DNA of 64,000 nucleotides from Acidobacteriota bacterium (GTDB lineage Bacteria > Acidobacteriota > Blastocatellia > UBA7656): the NCBI GenBank assembly GCA_016201275.1, contig JACQDB010000108.1, positions 1 through 64,000 of the forward strand. Reading direction: 5' to 3'. Positions 46,759 through 57,080 of the stretch are shown one piece after another. The position numbers and the translations under genes are program-made. Below the pieces are notes generated by a model that was not told the origin of the DNA, made no database searches, and saw only the letters and a list, made by a program, of their open reading frames with translations. Positions within the stretch are counted from its first letter, which is position 1; each line of letters begins with the position of its first letter.

Positions 46759-49700
46759 TTACTCATCGGCATCGTGCAGGCGTTTTCGTGACGCGCCGTT
46801 TTTCCCGATGAGGTTTCGCGTGCGTTGGTCTGCGCGTTCTTCTTTCTCTTTGTCATCTTCGAGCAAGCCTTCGCGCATGGCATCAAACAGCGGCAGCCGC
46901 GCAATCGGCGGCATCGGCGCATCCTGGCCGCGCACCGAAAACCAGATGATCTCATTCATCACCCGCGCCTCGGCCATATCGGCGTGCGCCAAATCCTGTT
47001 CGCCGGTCTTCTGCATCCAGTACCGCATCGAAGTGGTGGTCGGCACGGGCGTAAGTAAATTAGTCAACGCCACATCCGGCAACATCGCGGTGAACGGTTT
47101 GAGATCGGCGCGCTCCTGAAACATATCTATAGGCGCAGCGGTCGCGTCGAGTTGGTTCATCGGCTCAAGACCGAGCAGGATTTCCATGGTGCGAATCAAA
47201 CTGACGGTGTTATGAAAATCATGCACGAGCGCGCCGGGTTTGTTATAGGCGCTGATGATGAGCGCTGGCGAACGATGCGCGTCAACGTGATCGGGGCCGT
47301 CCTGCGCGTCGTCTTCGACAATGAAAATCGCCGTGTCTTTCCAATACGGGCTGTTCGATACGGCTTCGACCAAACGTCCCACCGCATAGTCATTTTCGGC
47401 TACATAAAATTGCGGCGAAGGTTTGCCCACGGCTAACCCCGAAGTGTGATCGTTGGGAAATCGCAGCGTCGAAAAATTGGGCAGGCGGTCGCCTTTTCCG
47501 GCCTGCAAATCGGCGACGAAGGAATTAAATTCTTCCAGCCAGGCGCTCAACCGCGAAGTGCCGCGAAACTTCTCTTCAGGGTTCGTCGGATAAATCATCG
47601 CCGCCGTTTTGCCGTTCGTTTCTTTGGCAGCGCGATAAGAATCCACGGTCATCGCATCCGGCGTGTTCATATCGAAATTGCGAAACGTCAGCGAGTGATT
47701 GCCTTCCAACGATTGTTTCGTGGGGAAGGCCGACACCGTGGGCGAAAGGTCGGGATACGATTTGGCGCGATTGGCATTCACTTCATCCACATCCGTCTTG
47801 GACAGCGTCACCACAAATTCGCCGTAGTTGCGATAGCTCAACTTGGCGCGCTTCACGGCATCCCACAGGTACAGCGTTTCCGGCTCGCCTACGTCACGCG
47901 AGCCATTCAAATATGGAATGTAGCGGCGGATTACATTGGCCAGGTCGCTGGCTTCAATCGGTTTGTTGAAATAAGGCGCGGCTTTGCGATTCGGCGTCAG
48001 GCTCGGCAAACGATTGAAGCCCTCGTAATCATAAGTGCGTCCGCGCCCCGAATAATCCCAGCGATAAGCTTTGTCCACATAGTCGTTCGAGAAGGCGGCG
48101 GTTGACCAGTTGTGGCCATCTGGGCTGGCTTCGGCGTTGACAAAAAATCTATCGAGCAAACCGAAACGCAAGGCCAGAGCGCGTTGATTGGGCGTGATGT
48201 TTTGCATCTGCCCGTTGACCTGTGCGGCGTTGCCTGCGCCGAAGATCGCCAGCGCCTCGTCACCATCGGCGGCCTGGCCGTTACCGGCGCTCTTCACATC
48301 GCCGAACAATTGGTCATAGGTGCGATTCTCTTTGATGATATAGATGATGTGCTTGATGGGCGATGCGCCGCGAAAGAGTTTGGTCTTCACTTGGCCGATT
48401 AAATTATTATTCCGCATCACCGCTTGAGTGTATTGCGCCAGTTGGCGTTCATCGGGTTCGCCCAAAACGCTGAGGTTGCCAGAGGCCAACGAGACGCTGT
48501 ATTGTCCGCCGCGTCCGCTGCGCCCTGTGGTGGTTGGGAAGCGGTCGTTCGGCAGGTTCGGCACGCGCCCCGAATTGTTGACCACCAACGAAGAAGGTTC
48601 AAACCCTGTGCCTTTGCCGTTGCCTATAAAGAGTTGATGATTGGCGACAGCGACCGCCGAAGGATATTGCCCGGTTGGCAGAAAGCCGCGCACACGGCTG
48701 CGCGATTCGGTTTTCTTAGCCTGCGTGTTTTGCTCGCCGGCTTCGCTTGCTCCTTGCGCGACCGCCGCCAGCGCCACCACCGCTACGGCATTGCTGTGGG
48801 CGTTGGCGACATACAGCGTCGCACCGTCCGCGCTCAAGGCCAGACTTTCGGGGCTGCTGCCGACGAGTTGGCTTTCGGCGAGTTTCACGTTAATGCGCTC
48901 GACTTCTTTATCGCTTGCGGTGTTGATGACCGAGACTGAATCGGCATTGGAATTGACCACGTAGAGCCGCGTGCGCGCCGCATTCAAAAGCATAGCGGTC
49001 GGGTGATAGCCAACCGCTATGCTGGCGATCAGTTTTTCATGGCGCGGGTCAACCACGGCTATAGAAGCATCGCTCCAACACGAGACATAGACTTTCGCGG
49101 TTGATGAATGGTTGCTCGCCGGTAAAGCGACGACGCCATATGGATAGATGAACGCCTGTTTGTTGTCGCGGTGCAAATCCACCCGCGAAAGTTTTTTCTC
49201 GCCGCGAAGATGGCTGACGATGCCCAGCGAGTCGGCCAGATTGTTGGCGACAAACAAAGTGTCGCCATCGGGGCTGAGTGCCAGTCCGGTCGGATAGACT
49301 GGCGCAACTTCATCGTTGTAGCGCGGCGTCGCTGCTTCGCTGGCAAGGCTGGTCAAATCCAGGAACGGCGCAGTGACCTGGGTATCGGGACCTGCCGAAG
49401 TTGGGGTGATGGGAAAGCGCGCCTCGGGTTTGAATTTGAACATCCATATTTTATTTTCAAAACCACCCGCTACATAAAGCGGATACGCGCCATTGGCATC
49501 CGCGTGAGCGTCGAAGACTACACCGACGTTGACGCTCTGCGGCATCGGGAAATAGACATTCTGAATCACTGCCGGAGCCGGTTTCGCATTCAGGTCTATG
49601 ACGGCAAGAGATTGTTGAGCGCGATTGGTGGCGGCGTTGAACTGTATGCCGAAGCCGCTGTTGACGGCGACGAGGTAGCGCCCCTGTTGATCCGCGCCTG

Positions 49701-49926
49701 TGCTATCGGGGCTGCGAACGAAATCCACCGGCAGCGCGCCTACGGCAGGTTGTCGCGTCGTCACATCCAAAACGAGCGACCCGGCGGGCGAGATGGTGCG
49801 CCCTTCGGATGCCGGATTATTGGTAATCTGAATATCGGCCTCCGATTTCATCACCACAATGGAAAGGGTGAAAAGCGAAAGCGTAACCCCCATGAGCAAA
49901 AGATAGCGCGAACCTGAAAGACGCAT
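46759..49926 (-). CDS. Exported YncE-like beta-propeller fused to a phosphoesterase domain
   Basis: The 1055-residue protein has a signal peptide (YLLLMGVTLSLFTLSIVVM). Seven-bladed-type propeller repeats cover about residues 40-470 (GLALSPDGDTLFVANNLADS, TRLYVVNSNADSVSVI, ATLYVANAHSNAVAVV). A phosphoesterase/alkaline-phosphatase-superfamily domain runs from about 545 to the end: HIIYIIKENRTYDQLFGD, ASPDGHNWSTAAF, FIVEDDAQDGPDHVDAHRSP. This pairing is common in Acidobacteriota, and relatives are often annotated as bifunctional YncE/phosphoesterase proteins. Location is probably periplasmic. The ATG follows AGGAGG. Confidence 0.9.
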   Translation of the reverse strand: MRLSGSRYLLLMGVTLSLFTLSIVVMKSEADIQITNNPASEGRTISPAGSLVLDVTTRQPAVGALPVDFVRSPDSTGADQQGRYLVAVNSGFGIQFNAATNRAQQSLAVIDLNAKPAPAVIQNVYFPMPQSVNVGVVFDAHADANGAYPLYVAGGFENKIWMFKFKPEARFPITPTSAGPDTQVTAPFLDLTSLASEAATPRYNDEVAPVYPTGLALSPDGDTLFVANNLADSLGIVSHLRGEKKLSRVDLHRDNKQAFIYPYGVVALPASNHSSTAKVYVSCWSDASIAVVDPRHEKLIASIAVGYHPTAMLLNAARTRLYVVNSNADSVSVINTASDKEVERINVKLAESQLVGSSPESLALSADGATLYVANAHSNAVAVVALAAVAQGASEAGEQNTQAKKTESRSRVRGFLPTGQYPSAVAVANHQLFIGNGKGTGFEPSSLVVNNSGRVPNLPNDRFPTTTGRSGRGGQYSVSLASGNLSVLGEPDERQLAQYTQAVMRNNNLIGQVKTKLFRGASPIKHIIYIIKENRTYDQLFGDVKSAGNGQAADGDEALAIFGAGNAAQVNGQMQNITPNQRALALRFGLLDRFFVNAEASPDGHNWSTAAFSNDYVDKAYRWDYSGRGRTYDYEGFNRLPSLTPNRKAAPYFNKPIEASDLANVIRRYIPYLNGSRDVGEPETLYLWDAVKRAKLSYRNYGEFVVTLSKTDVDEVNANRAKSYPDLSPTVSAFPTKQSLEGNHSLTFRNFDMNTPDAMTVDSYRAAKETNGKTAAMIYPTNPEEKFRGTSRLSAWLEEFNSFVADLQAGKGDRLPNFSTLRFPNDHTSGLAVGKPSPQFYVAENDYAVGRLVEAVSNSPYWKDTAIFIVEDDAQDGPDHVDAHRSPALIISAYNKPGALVHDFHNTVSLIRTMEILLGLEPMNQLDATAAPIDMFQERADLKPFTAMLPDVALTNLLTPVPTTTSMRYWMQKTGEQDLAHADMAEARVMNEIIWFSVRGQDAPMPPIARLPLFDAMREGLLEDDKEKEERADQRTRNLIGKNGASRKRLHDADE

Positions 49927-50018
49927 GATGAATCCTCCTGATGAAACGGTTGATGCTGCGTGAACCAAAACCTTACCGCTTGTACGTTGCGACGCTGTTA
50001 CAGCGATGTAAAAAAACT

Positions 50019-50130
50019 GTAACGAGAGGGTGTCGCATCAATGGGTTTTCTGTCCAGATATTGTGTTCGATGGTTTCACCAACTACAATATATGGGTGGT
50101 TGCAAAAATTCTGCGACACCCTCTCGTTAC
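50019..50130. mobile_element. MITE-like element (GAGGGTGTCGCA family), copy 2
   Basis: GTAACGAGAGGGTGTCGCA at 50019-50037 is the perfect reverse complement of 50112-50130. The centre (TGTCCAGATATTGTGTTCGA...CAACTACAATATATGGG) is the inverted form of the 39184-39284 element with scattered changes. It sits between the phosphoesterase and ATP-grasp genes. Confidence 0.78.
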
Positions 50131-50161
50131 CAAAAATCTGCATCCAGAGCTTGCACGACTC

Positions 50162-51367
50162 TTAGGCCCAGGGTTTATCCGGCAACGGCTCGACGGCCAG
50201 AAAATCCTGAACGAAGCGCTCGGCATAATGGTTGAGCAAGGCTTCGACGCGCTGCGGGTCGGGCGAAGCGACAATCAAACCGGCGTGATGTTTTTTGTTC
50301 ATGCGCCAGACGATTTCCGCATCGTTATAAGCAGAGGTGTCGGGATGCTCCTGTCGGGCCAAGGAAATCAAGATGCCAGAATAATCGTGGCGATGAGCGG
50401 GCAACACATAAGGTTTTTCATCCAGCCCGATTTCCACCTTCGCCCATTCCGCCCATAGATTGATGCCGGTCGCCGCTTCGATGACTTCGGCAATGTTGGC
50501 TCCGCCGACTCGCGCTGCGGTCTCTAAAAAATAGTAGCGCCCGTCTTCGTGACCGCGTATAAATTCCGCGTGCGTGACGCCGCGCACCAGCCCCAAAGCT
50601 GCCAGCAATTCCTGGTTGAGGTGTAACAGCGCCTGCGCCTCTTCGCCATCACGCGGCAGACTTCGCGTGATAAAGACGCCGCCTTCGTGCGCCGTGTTCA
50701 TCGGCGGCGCGCCGTATTTGTGCGGCACGGCAAAGACGATGTCATTTTCCGAGACGATGGAATCTACGTGATACACATCGCCGGCAATGTAATGCTCCAA
50801 AACATAGTAAGATTGTTTGTCGCCCAGAGAATGAAGAATCGGCCAAAGCTCTTGCGCCGTGTGAACTTTTTTGATGCCGATGGCAGAGGCTTCCGAACGC
50901 GGTTTCAATACCCACGGCGGCGGCACGCGCTCCACATATTCGTTGATCGCCTCGTAGTTGAGCGCGTGAACAAAATCGGGAACTCGTATGCCGGCGCTTT
51001 GCGCTTTGACGCGCATGGCGAGTTTATCGCGGAAGTGTCGCGCCGTGGTGTCGCCCATTCCCGGCACGCGCAGATGTTCGCGCAAGGCGGCGGCGGTTTC
51101 AATTTCAAAATCATCAAGCGCGACGATGCGATCAAGCTTTACGGTGCGCGCCAGATAACTGACGCCTTTGATGATGTCCTCGCGTTGATAACCGTCCGGC
51201 ATATAGTAAACATCGTCGAGCGCTTCGCTTGGCCAGTTGGCGTTTTCGAGCGATTGCACGGTAATCAGCACGACGCGACACCCTTGACGTTTGCATTCGC
51301 GCATGAAGTCCTGGCCTTTTTCATAACTGGTCACGCATAGCACGGTGAGCGGCTGCGATTGCGACAT
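50162..51367 (-). CDS. ATP-grasp family ligase
   Basis: The 401-residue protein shows a preATP-grasp domain, then the ATP-grasp fold with [20 protein letters not shown] (ATP-binding lysine and Gly-rich loop), [19 protein letters not shown] and the metal-site [15 protein letters not shown]. These enzymes form amide or similar bonds via an acyl-phosphate. The substrate is unknown, and the C-terminus (about 320-401) may carry specificity. The ATG follows AGGAG. The glycosyltransferase gene lies upstream on the same strand, 131 bases away. Confidence 0.88.
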   Translation of the reverse strand: MSQSQPLTVLCVTSYEKGQDFMRECKRQGCRVVLITVQSLENANWPSEALDDVYYMPDGYQREDIIKGVSYLARTVKLDRIVALDDFEIETAAALREHLRVPGMGDTTARHFRDKLAMRVKAQSAGIRVPDFVHALNYEAINEYVERVPPPWVLKPRSEASAIGIKKVHTAQELWPILHSLGDKQSYYVLEHYIAGDVYHVDSIVSENDIVFAVPHKYGAPPMNTAHEGGVFITRSLPRDGEEAQALLHLNQELLAALGLVRGVTHAEFIRGHEDGRYYFLETAARVGGANIAEVIEAATGINLWAEWAKVEIGLDEKPYVLPAHRHDYSGILISLARQEHPDTSAYNDAEIVWRMNKKHHAGLIVASPDPQRVEALLNHYAERFVQDFLAVEPLPDKPWA

Positions 51368-51498
51368 GAGGAAAGCTCCTTTTAACACGATTGCTGAATT
51401 GGAAAAGATGTATGATTACCGATTCCGTAGAATCTCAGGCATTATACAGGCGAGCGTTATTTTGCGCGATAGCAGATGCGCGGCGCGAGCCGGGAACC

Positions 51499-52596
51499 TC
51501 ACTGCACGCGAAATTCGGCGATGGTGTAAATCAAGGTCAACGGAATCAGCAAGGCAAAGAGCAGATACAAATAGTGGCGCGGAATGCCGTGCAACCAGAA
51601 CAGCAGTATCGGCGGCGCAGCAGGCATCAGCAAACGCGCCGTAGAGATAAAGCCCCAGTTGATGCCTTTGCCGTGCAGCACCGTTTGTAATAATAAAAAG
51701 GGCAAGGCCCAGAGCATCCAGACCACCCAAGTGGGTTGATTGCGCCGCCAGCGCAGGCACCCGATTAGCAAACCACCCAGATAGAACACGACAACAAAAG
51801 CGATGTAGGGCTTGCGATACCACGCAATGGTCGCATCGGCAAAACCGCTGACGTAAGCCGAGAAAGGATAGGAGAAATAGCTGCCGCCCCACAATTGATT
51901 GTGTTGTTGAAAGTAAATCGCGAAACTGCCAAAACGCCATTGCAGATACAGCCCCAGCAGCACCAACCCGGCACAGGCCGGAATCAGCCAGCGCAGGTTT
52001 CGCGTCAGCGGCTGGCGCAATTCATAGAGCTTATAAAAAAACATCGGAAACAGGAAAATCCCGGATAGCTTGGTCACGCAAGCCAATCCCAGCACCCCCC
52101 CCGCAAGCCCGATCTGCTCGTTTTCCAATAGTTGAAAACTCCATAAAAGCAGCAGCAGAAAGAGCGCTTCACTCATCGCCAATTGGCTGATGTTGAACCA
52201 GCGAAACGGAAAGACCGCAAAGATCAAAGCCAGCGCAAACCACTGCTCGCTATAACGGCGCAGCACCTGCCCATAGACCACCACCGCGACACTGCCAGCC
52301 ACTAGCGACACCAACAGAGCGGCATATTGCGCTGGCATACCAAACGCCAACAGCTTGATGACCAGCGGATAGAAAGGAAAATGAATAACCGTATGCGCCT
52401 CGGCATAAGGCGGCCAGCTAGTCGCCAGAAAAATATAGGAAGGCCCATCCTGAAAGCCGACAATTTGCTTTACGCTCAAGCCCAGAACTTGACTTGCCAG
52501 CAGCAACGAAGCCAAGCGCAGCAAGAACGCGATGGTGAAGAGCAGCAGTGCAGGCTTGAGCCTGACCAGCAGTGGTGCAGGTTGGTTCGGTGTCAT
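51499..52596 (-). CDS. Polytopic GT-C-type glycosyltransferase (mannosyltransferase PIG-V-like)
   Basis: The 365-residue protein has about nine or ten hydrophobic helices. The first lumenal loop follows the pattern VGFQDGPSYIFLATSWPPYA, an acidic residue in an early loop typical of GT-C enzymes, then FPFYPLVIKLLAFG and the middle FPFRWFNISQLAMSEALFLL. These traits resemble PIG-V/GPI-type mannosyltransferases that use polyprenyl-phosphate sugars. The acceptor is unknown. The start is uncertain because the nearest AAAGG directly abuts the ATG at 52596. Confidence 0.72.
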   Translation of the reverse strand: MTPNQPAPLLVRLKPALLLFTIAFLLRLASLLLASQVLGLSVKQIVGFQDGPSYIFLATSWPPYAEAHTVIHFPFYPLVIKLLAFGMPAQYAALLVSLVAGSVAVVVYGQVLRRYSEQWFALALIFAVFPFRWFNISQLAMSEALFLLLLLWSFQLLENEQIGLAGGVLGLACVTKLSGIFLFPMFFYKLYELRQPLTRNLRWLIPACAGLVLLGLYLQWRFGSFAIYFQQHNQLWGGSYFSYPFSAYVSGFADATIAWYRKPYIAFVVVFYLGGLLIGCLRWRRNQPTWVVWMLWALPFLLLQTVLHGKGINWGFISTARLLMPAAPPILLFWLHGIPRHYLYLLFALLIPLTLIYTIAEFRVQ

Positions 52597-52962
52597 CCTT
52601 TTATCAAAATGTAAATCGCCAACAGCGCAAGGCAACAAGAACGCCTAGCGCGGTTTGTGTTTGAGATTACGGAAACCTCAAGCCCGTTGAGCGGCGGTCT
52701 CTGACCTTCGCGCCGTCGAAGACCTTCGCACGGTCGAAGACCTTCGCGCCGTCGAAGACCTTCGCACCGTCGAAGACCGCTGCTCAACGATAGCGCATTC
52801 CGTACACCCATATGAAAACCGCTCTAGCGCCGGATGGTCTATGACTTGAAGTCAGGCTTGTGGATGAAATCGGGAAGCGCGAATGTTCACCTACGCATTT
52901 TCAAATCGGCGTAGGTGGAGGGTCGCGTTTCCTATAAGAATGGCGTTTTCACGCCGTGCCGT
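52597..52962. other. Gene-free region with MITE
   Basis: It is filled mainly by the MITE-like element at 52646-52826. The remainder, toward the amidase stop, shows nothing recognisable. The upstream glycosyltransferase promoter should lie in it. Confidence 0.5.
52646..52826. mobile_element. TA-flanked MITE-like element, copy 2, expanded by 18-bp tandem repeats
   Basis: The ends are TAGCGCGGTTT and AAACCGCTCTA, with the same TTTGAGATTACGGAAACCTC and GTTGAGCGGCGGTC segments as the copy at 12896. Inside, CCTTCGCGCCGTCGAAGA and close variants occur four times at 52705-52776 (18-bp period), against one in copy 1. The length difference (181 versus 126 bases) is explained by three extra units. Confidence 0.8.
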
Positions 52963-54396
52963 TTAGGCGCTCACCGGCGGACGACGTTGCGCCCACGGAC
53001 GCGCCGCTTCCAGTTGCGCGGCGAGTCGGAACAAAGTCGCTTCGTCGCCATAGCGTCCGATGTAATGCGTGCCGACGGGCAAGCCTTCGTCGTTCCAATA
53101 CAGCGGCACAGACATCGCCGGTTGCCCGGTTGAATTGCAAATCGGCGTGAACGGCACAAACGCTGTAGCGAACTTCATTCCCGCCATCGCGTCTTCCGCC
53201 GTTGGCTCAAACGATCCCAAAGGCACTGGCGGCATTCCCAAGGTTGGCGTCAACAGCACATCATAATTCGCCATAAATCCGGCCACCTGCCGACCGAGAA
53301 TTTGCAGATATTGAACCGCCATCAAATAATCCGGCGCGCTGACCGCTTGTCCCATGTCGTAAAGCGCCTGCGTGCCGGATTCGAGTTCACCAGCGACCGG
53401 CATTCGTCCGATGGCGAAACTCAAACTCTGCACCGTCCAAGTCAAACCTGCCGCCCAGATCGCCATAAAACTTTTCACCATCATATCGCCGTTGATTACC
53501 GGCGCGGCTTCTTCCACCTCGTGGCCTAAATCGCGCAGTAACTTTGCCGCCTCTTCCGTGGCTTTCACGCAATCTTCATGCAAGGGCGTGCCGAGCGGCG
53601 TTTTCGTAGTGAAGGCGATGCGGAGTTTGCCTGGGTCTTTGCCAACCTCTTCGGCAAATGGACGCACGGGCAGCGGCGCGCAATACGGGTCGCCCGCCGC
53701 ATATCCCGAAGTTGCGTCAAGCAAAGCGGCGCTGTCACGCACCGAAATGGTCACCGCGTGTTCGGCGACCAGACCGCTGAACATATCGCCGAAATTCGGC
53801 CCCAACGGATTGCGCGCTCGCGTCGGCTTCAGGCCGAACACGCCGCAACACGAAGCCGGTATGCGAATCGAACCGCCGCCGTCATTGGCATGAGCCATCG
53901 GCACGAGGCGCGCCGCCACCGCCGCCGCCGAACCGCCCGATGAACCGCCGGTATTGCGCCTCGTGTCCCAAGGGTTGCGCGCCGCGCCAAACACCGCCGG
54001 TTCCGTAGTCGGCAGAATACCGAATTCGGGAGTGTTGGTTTTGCCTGTGACAATCAACCCTGCACGTTTGTAGCGAGCGACCAACTCGCTGTCTTGATCG
54101 GGCTGGAAATCTTTGAGGTATTTGGAACCGGAAGACATCGGCACGCCTTTATAAGCGGCCAGCAAATCTTTAAGCAGAAACGGCACACCGGCAAACGGCG
54201 CGTCGGGCAAGGGCGCATTGGCCGCCGCCCGCGCCTCGTCGTACATCTTCGTCACCACGGCGTTAAGGTGCGGGTTGAGGCTTTCGATTCGTGCAATCAC
54301 CGCGTCAACCAGTTCTATCGGTTTGACCTCTTTTTTCCGCACCAGTTCGGCCTGCGCGGTGGCATCAAGGCTTGCCCATTCAGCTGAATTCGACAT
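52963..54396 (-). CDS. Amidase-signature family amidase (6-aminohexanoate-cyclic-dimer-hydrolase-like)
   Basis: The 477-residue cytoplasmic enzyme has the triad: Lys76 in FLLKDL, the cis-Ser near 152 in [10 protein letters not shown] and the nucleophile Ser176 in [15 protein letters not shown]. The overall pattern ([32 protein letters not shown]) resembles the NylA-type amidases. No signal peptide is present, unlike the amidase at 7440-9233. The substrate is unknown. AGGAG precedes the ATG. It is divergent from the acyl-CoA synthetase gene. Confidence 0.9.
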   Translation of the reverse strand: MSNSAEWASLDATAQAELVRKKEVKPIELVDAVIARIESLNPHLNAVVTKMYDEARAAANAPLPDAPFAGVPFLLKDLLAAYKGVPMSSGSKYLKDFQPDQDSELVARYKRAGLIVTGKTNTPEFGILPTTEPAVFGAARNPWDTRRNTGGSSGGSAAAVAARLVPMAHANDGGGSIRIPASCCGVFGLKPTRARNPLGPNFGDMFSGLVAEHAVTISVRDSAALLDATSGYAAGDPYCAPLPVRPFAEEVGKDPGKLRIAFTTKTPLGTPLHEDCVKATEEAAKLLRDLGHEVEEAAPVINGDMMVKSFMAIWAAGLTWTVQSLSFAIGRMPVAGELESGTQALYDMGQAVSAPDYLMAVQYLQILGRQVAGFMANYDVLLTPTLGMPPVPLGSFEPTAEDAMAGMKFATAFVPFTPICNSTGQPAMSVPLYWNDEGLPVGTHYIGRYGDEATLFRLAAQLEAARPWAQRRPPVSA

Positions 54397-54582
54397 GATT
54401 TTGTTCTCCTGAAAAATAGATTTTACCGGTCAAGAAGTCGCCGCTTCAGCGGTCAAAACCAAGCTTCTCGACAACCCATTAATTGCCGCCCTGCACTACG
54501 GATGGTTTCGCAACTTTGATTCATTGCATGAAGATTTGTCAATTCGCCTGCTGCTTTTCGATAGCGAAACTTTTTGGGTAAG

Positions 54583-56196
54583 ATGAAGGCCATGCCGGAA
54601 CCGCTATGCGAAAATCTCAAACAACTACTCGAAGCGCGTGTCGCCCAATGCGCCGACAAAGCGTTGCTCTTTTCCGAAGCCGATGGTCGCGTCTTCACTT
54701 ATCGCACGTTTGATGAAGCGGTCAATCGCGCCGCCGCTTTGTTGCACGCGACGGGGGTAAAAAAAGGCGATTGCGTCAGTCTGTTTTTAACCAACGGTGC
54801 GGAGTATCTGATTGCTTATTTTGCCTGCTTCAAGTTGGGCGCGTGGGCAGGGCCAGTCAATGCTCATCTGAAAACGCCGGAGCTTGCATTCATCCTCGCC
54901 AATTCCGCCGCCGCTGTGGTCATCACGCAAAACGACCTGTACGCGCAACTCGCCGCCGCGCAGGCCAACCTTCCATCGCTGCATCACCTTGTCATCATTG
55001 GCGCAGAATGGTCAATTATCCGGTGTCCGGCGTCCGGCGTCCGCCCGACTCACCAGACCGCGCCATCTGCAACATCAGACCCCGGACACCGGACATCAGA
55101 CGCCGGACTCTCAACCGACACCGGACACCGGACACCGGACGTGGAACTGGCAGCCGACGATGAAGCGGTAATTATTTACACCTCTGGCACGACCGGCAAA
55201 CCCAAAGGCGTGTTGTTGACGCACGGCAATCTGTTGACCAATGCGAAAGAGATCGCCGAATGGTTGCGCCTCACCGCCGCCGACCGCTCGTTGATGCTGA
55301 TGCCGCTTTTTCATGTCAACGCTTTGATGACCACAGGAATCGCGGCGCTGTGGGCAGGCGCAAGCATTGTGCTGGCCGAAAAATTCAGCGCCTCGCGCCA
55401 TTGGGACATCATTGCGAAATATGGCGTCACCTATTTCGGCTCCGTAGCCACCATGCTGTCGCGGTTGAATCACACTTACCCGCAAGGCCTACCCGATGGC
55501 TTTGACACGCGGTGTTTGCGCTTTGCCTTGTGCGGTTCCGCGCCGGTTCCGGTCGAGGTGATGAAGACCTATGAAGCGTTGTTCAAGAGTCCGGTCATCG
55601 AAGGCTATGGGCTTTCGGAATCCACCTGTCGCGCCACGTTTAATCCCCTTGATGAGCGGCGCAAACTCGGCTCGATAGGTTTGCCCATCGGCAACGAGGT
55701 GAAAATTTTCGATGACGATGATAACGAGCTTGCGCCTTATCAAGTGGGCGAAATCGTGTTGCGCGGTGCGAATTTGATGAAGGGCTATTATCAAAACGAG
55801 GAAGCGACCGCCCAAGCGTTTCGGTCGGGCTGGTTTCACTCCAACGATTTAGGCTATCGCGATGAAGAGGGCTTTTTTTACCTTGTTGATCGCAAGAGCG
55901 ACTTGATTATTCGCGGCGGTGAAAATATCTATCCGCGTGAAATTGACGAAACGCTGTATCAACATCCGAAGGTCAAAGACGCCGCCACCATAGGCGTAGC
56001 AGATGCATGGTACGGCGAAGAAGTGCGCTCGTACATTGTGTTGAAAGACGGCGAGACCGCAAGCGCAGAAGAGTTGATGGAGTTTTGTCGTCGGAAACTG
56101 GCCGATTTCAAATGCCCGAAGTCGGTAATCTTTCTCGCCGACATCCCGAAGGGGCCGACCGGCAAACTTCTGAAAAAAATCTTGCGCGAAGGATAG
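54583..56196 (+). CDS. AMP-forming acyl-CoA synthetase with an in-frame repeat insertion
   Basis: The 537-residue protein belongs to the ANL superfamily: P-loop IIYTSGTTGKPKG, VIEGYGLSE, GWFHSNDLGYRDEEGFFYLVDR, and the C-terminal DFKCPKSVIFLADIPKGPTGK with its catalytic lysine. It would activate a fatty or aromatic acid through an acyl-adenylate to acyl-CoA. Between about residues 147 and 188 it has a Pro/Thr/Ser/Gly/His-rich stretch with no family counterpart, encoded by GTCCGG/CCGGAC repeats (see the repeat entry). The frame stays open through it and the loop precedes the P-loop, so activity may survive. The ATG at 54583 was chosen by position; 54592 is possible. Confidence 0.9.
   Translation: MKAMPEPLCENLKQLLEARVAQCADKALLFSEADGRVFTYRTFDEAVNRAAALLHATGVKKGDCVSLFLTNGAEYLIAYFACFKLGAWAGPVNAHLKTPELAFILANSAAAVVITQNDLYAQLAAAQANLPSLHHLVIIGAEWSIIRCPASGVRPTHQTAPSATSDPGHRTSDAGLSTDTGHRTPDVELAADDEAVIIYTSGTTGKPKGVLLTHGNLLTNAKEIAEWLRLTAADRSLMLMPLFHVNALMTTGIAALWAGASIVLAEKFSASRHWDIIAKYGVTYFGSVATMLSRLNHTYPQGLPDGFDTRCLRFALCGSAPVPVEVMKTYEALFKSPVIEGYGLSESTCRATFNPLDERRKLGSIGLPIGNEVKIFDDDDNELAPYQVGEIVLRGANLMKGYYQNEEATAQAFRSGWFHSNDLGYRDEEGFFYLVDRKSDLIIRGGENIYPREIDETLYQHPKVKDAATIGVADAWYGEEVRSYIVLKDGETASAEELMEFCRRKLADFKCPKSVIFLADIPKGPTGKLLKKILREG
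55017..55143 (+). repeat. CCGGACACCGGAC-type repeat insert inside the acyl-CoA synthetase gene
   Basis: GGTGTCCGGCGTCCGGCGTC near the left edge faces CCGGACACCGGACACCGGAC at the right edge, giving an inverted pair around a less regular centre. It encodes about 42 residues in frame (near 147-188), including DPGHRTSDAG and TDTGHRTPDV. The composition is unlike the gene's own sequence, which suggests insertion of a short interspersed repeat. Confidence 0.75.
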
Positions 56197-56258
56197 ACAA
56201 AATTCAACTGATGCGCTGCTGCGCGACGATAAATCATCACCCTGGTTTGTTGTTTGAC

Positions 56259-57080
56259 TCACTCTGCGCTATCGCTGATCGGGGAAGCCTCAATCGCAAT
56301 ATTCTTAACGGTCCCATTCAAAGCAGAGATAAATGGCGTGTGACCGAATGAAAACTTTTCGGTGGTCGCTGTCGTGTTTCGTCGGGCGCGTTTGTAATCG
56401 GCGCTGGAGAGATAGGCAACAAAAACATCATAGACATTCCAATGCTGATTCACTCGATCAAAGGTAACCACCAGGTGTATTCCTTGATGCGGATGATGGC
56501 AGTCCACGCGAATAGATTTTCCTCTCTGCGATTTGACTTCAACGCCATCCGGCACCGATGTCGGTTTTATTTTTTTCAACGCCGGGCCACTGGGATTATT
56601 TTCGGTACGTTGTGGGAGTATCTTGTAATCGGCTCCCTTGAAATACAAATCAGGGTATGTACTGCGATTATTTTTCGCTAAATCAGGGGCAACTTCACAT
56701 AAGAAATCGGCAATCAGGCTCGACACCGTTTCACCGGTAATCTCGGTAATCAATTTAGCCTCAAGCTCAAGTTCGGCTGTGATGAAAAAAATATCTTCGA
56801 CCAACTCTTTTCTCAGTTCTTCAGGAATCTTCTGATTATCCAATAGGGGTGCGATTTTTTTGCTCCATACTTCACGGATCAGCATCGGACTGTTCAACGT
56901 GCGCTGAACCGCTTCTATTAAATCAGGCGCGTTTGTAATCAAATCCGGAATAAACGAATGGACGCTTTTGCTTACGCGATCATACCAGTCCGTATAGGGA
57001 AGCGCGTTCAGCGCTTGCCGATCTGCCTGAACCTGTTGCAAGACATAATCCAATATTTTGTTGGTGTTGGCCTTACTCAT
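56259..57080 (-). CDS. Probable type II restriction endonuclease
   Basis: The 273-residue protein has no recognisable domain by motif except a PD-(D/E)xK-like arrangement: D144 in TYPDLYF and E181-V-K183 in VPDGVEVKSQRGK, the expected metal-binding and catalytic residues. His/Cys-rich VDCHHPHQGIHLVV and a Trp-rich strand follow. The gene begins by overlapping the XRE gene's stop (ATGA), and a C5 methyltransferase is transcribed in the other direction beyond it. This is the gene order expected of a controller-regulated type II system. The recognition sequence is unknown. Confidence 0.75.
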   Translation of the reverse strand: MSKANTNKILDYVLQQVQADRQALNALPYTDWYDRVSKSVHSFIPDLITNAPDLIEAVQRTLNSPMLIREVWSKKIAPLLDNQKIPEELRKELVEDIFFITAELELEAKLITEITGETVSSLIADFLCEVAPDLAKNNRSTYPDLYFKGADYKILPQRTENNPSGPALKKIKPTSVPDGVEVKSQRGKSIRVDCHHPHQGIHLVVTFDRVNQHWNVYDVFVAYLSSADYKRARRNTTATTEKFSFGHTPFISALNGTVKNIAIEASPISDSAE

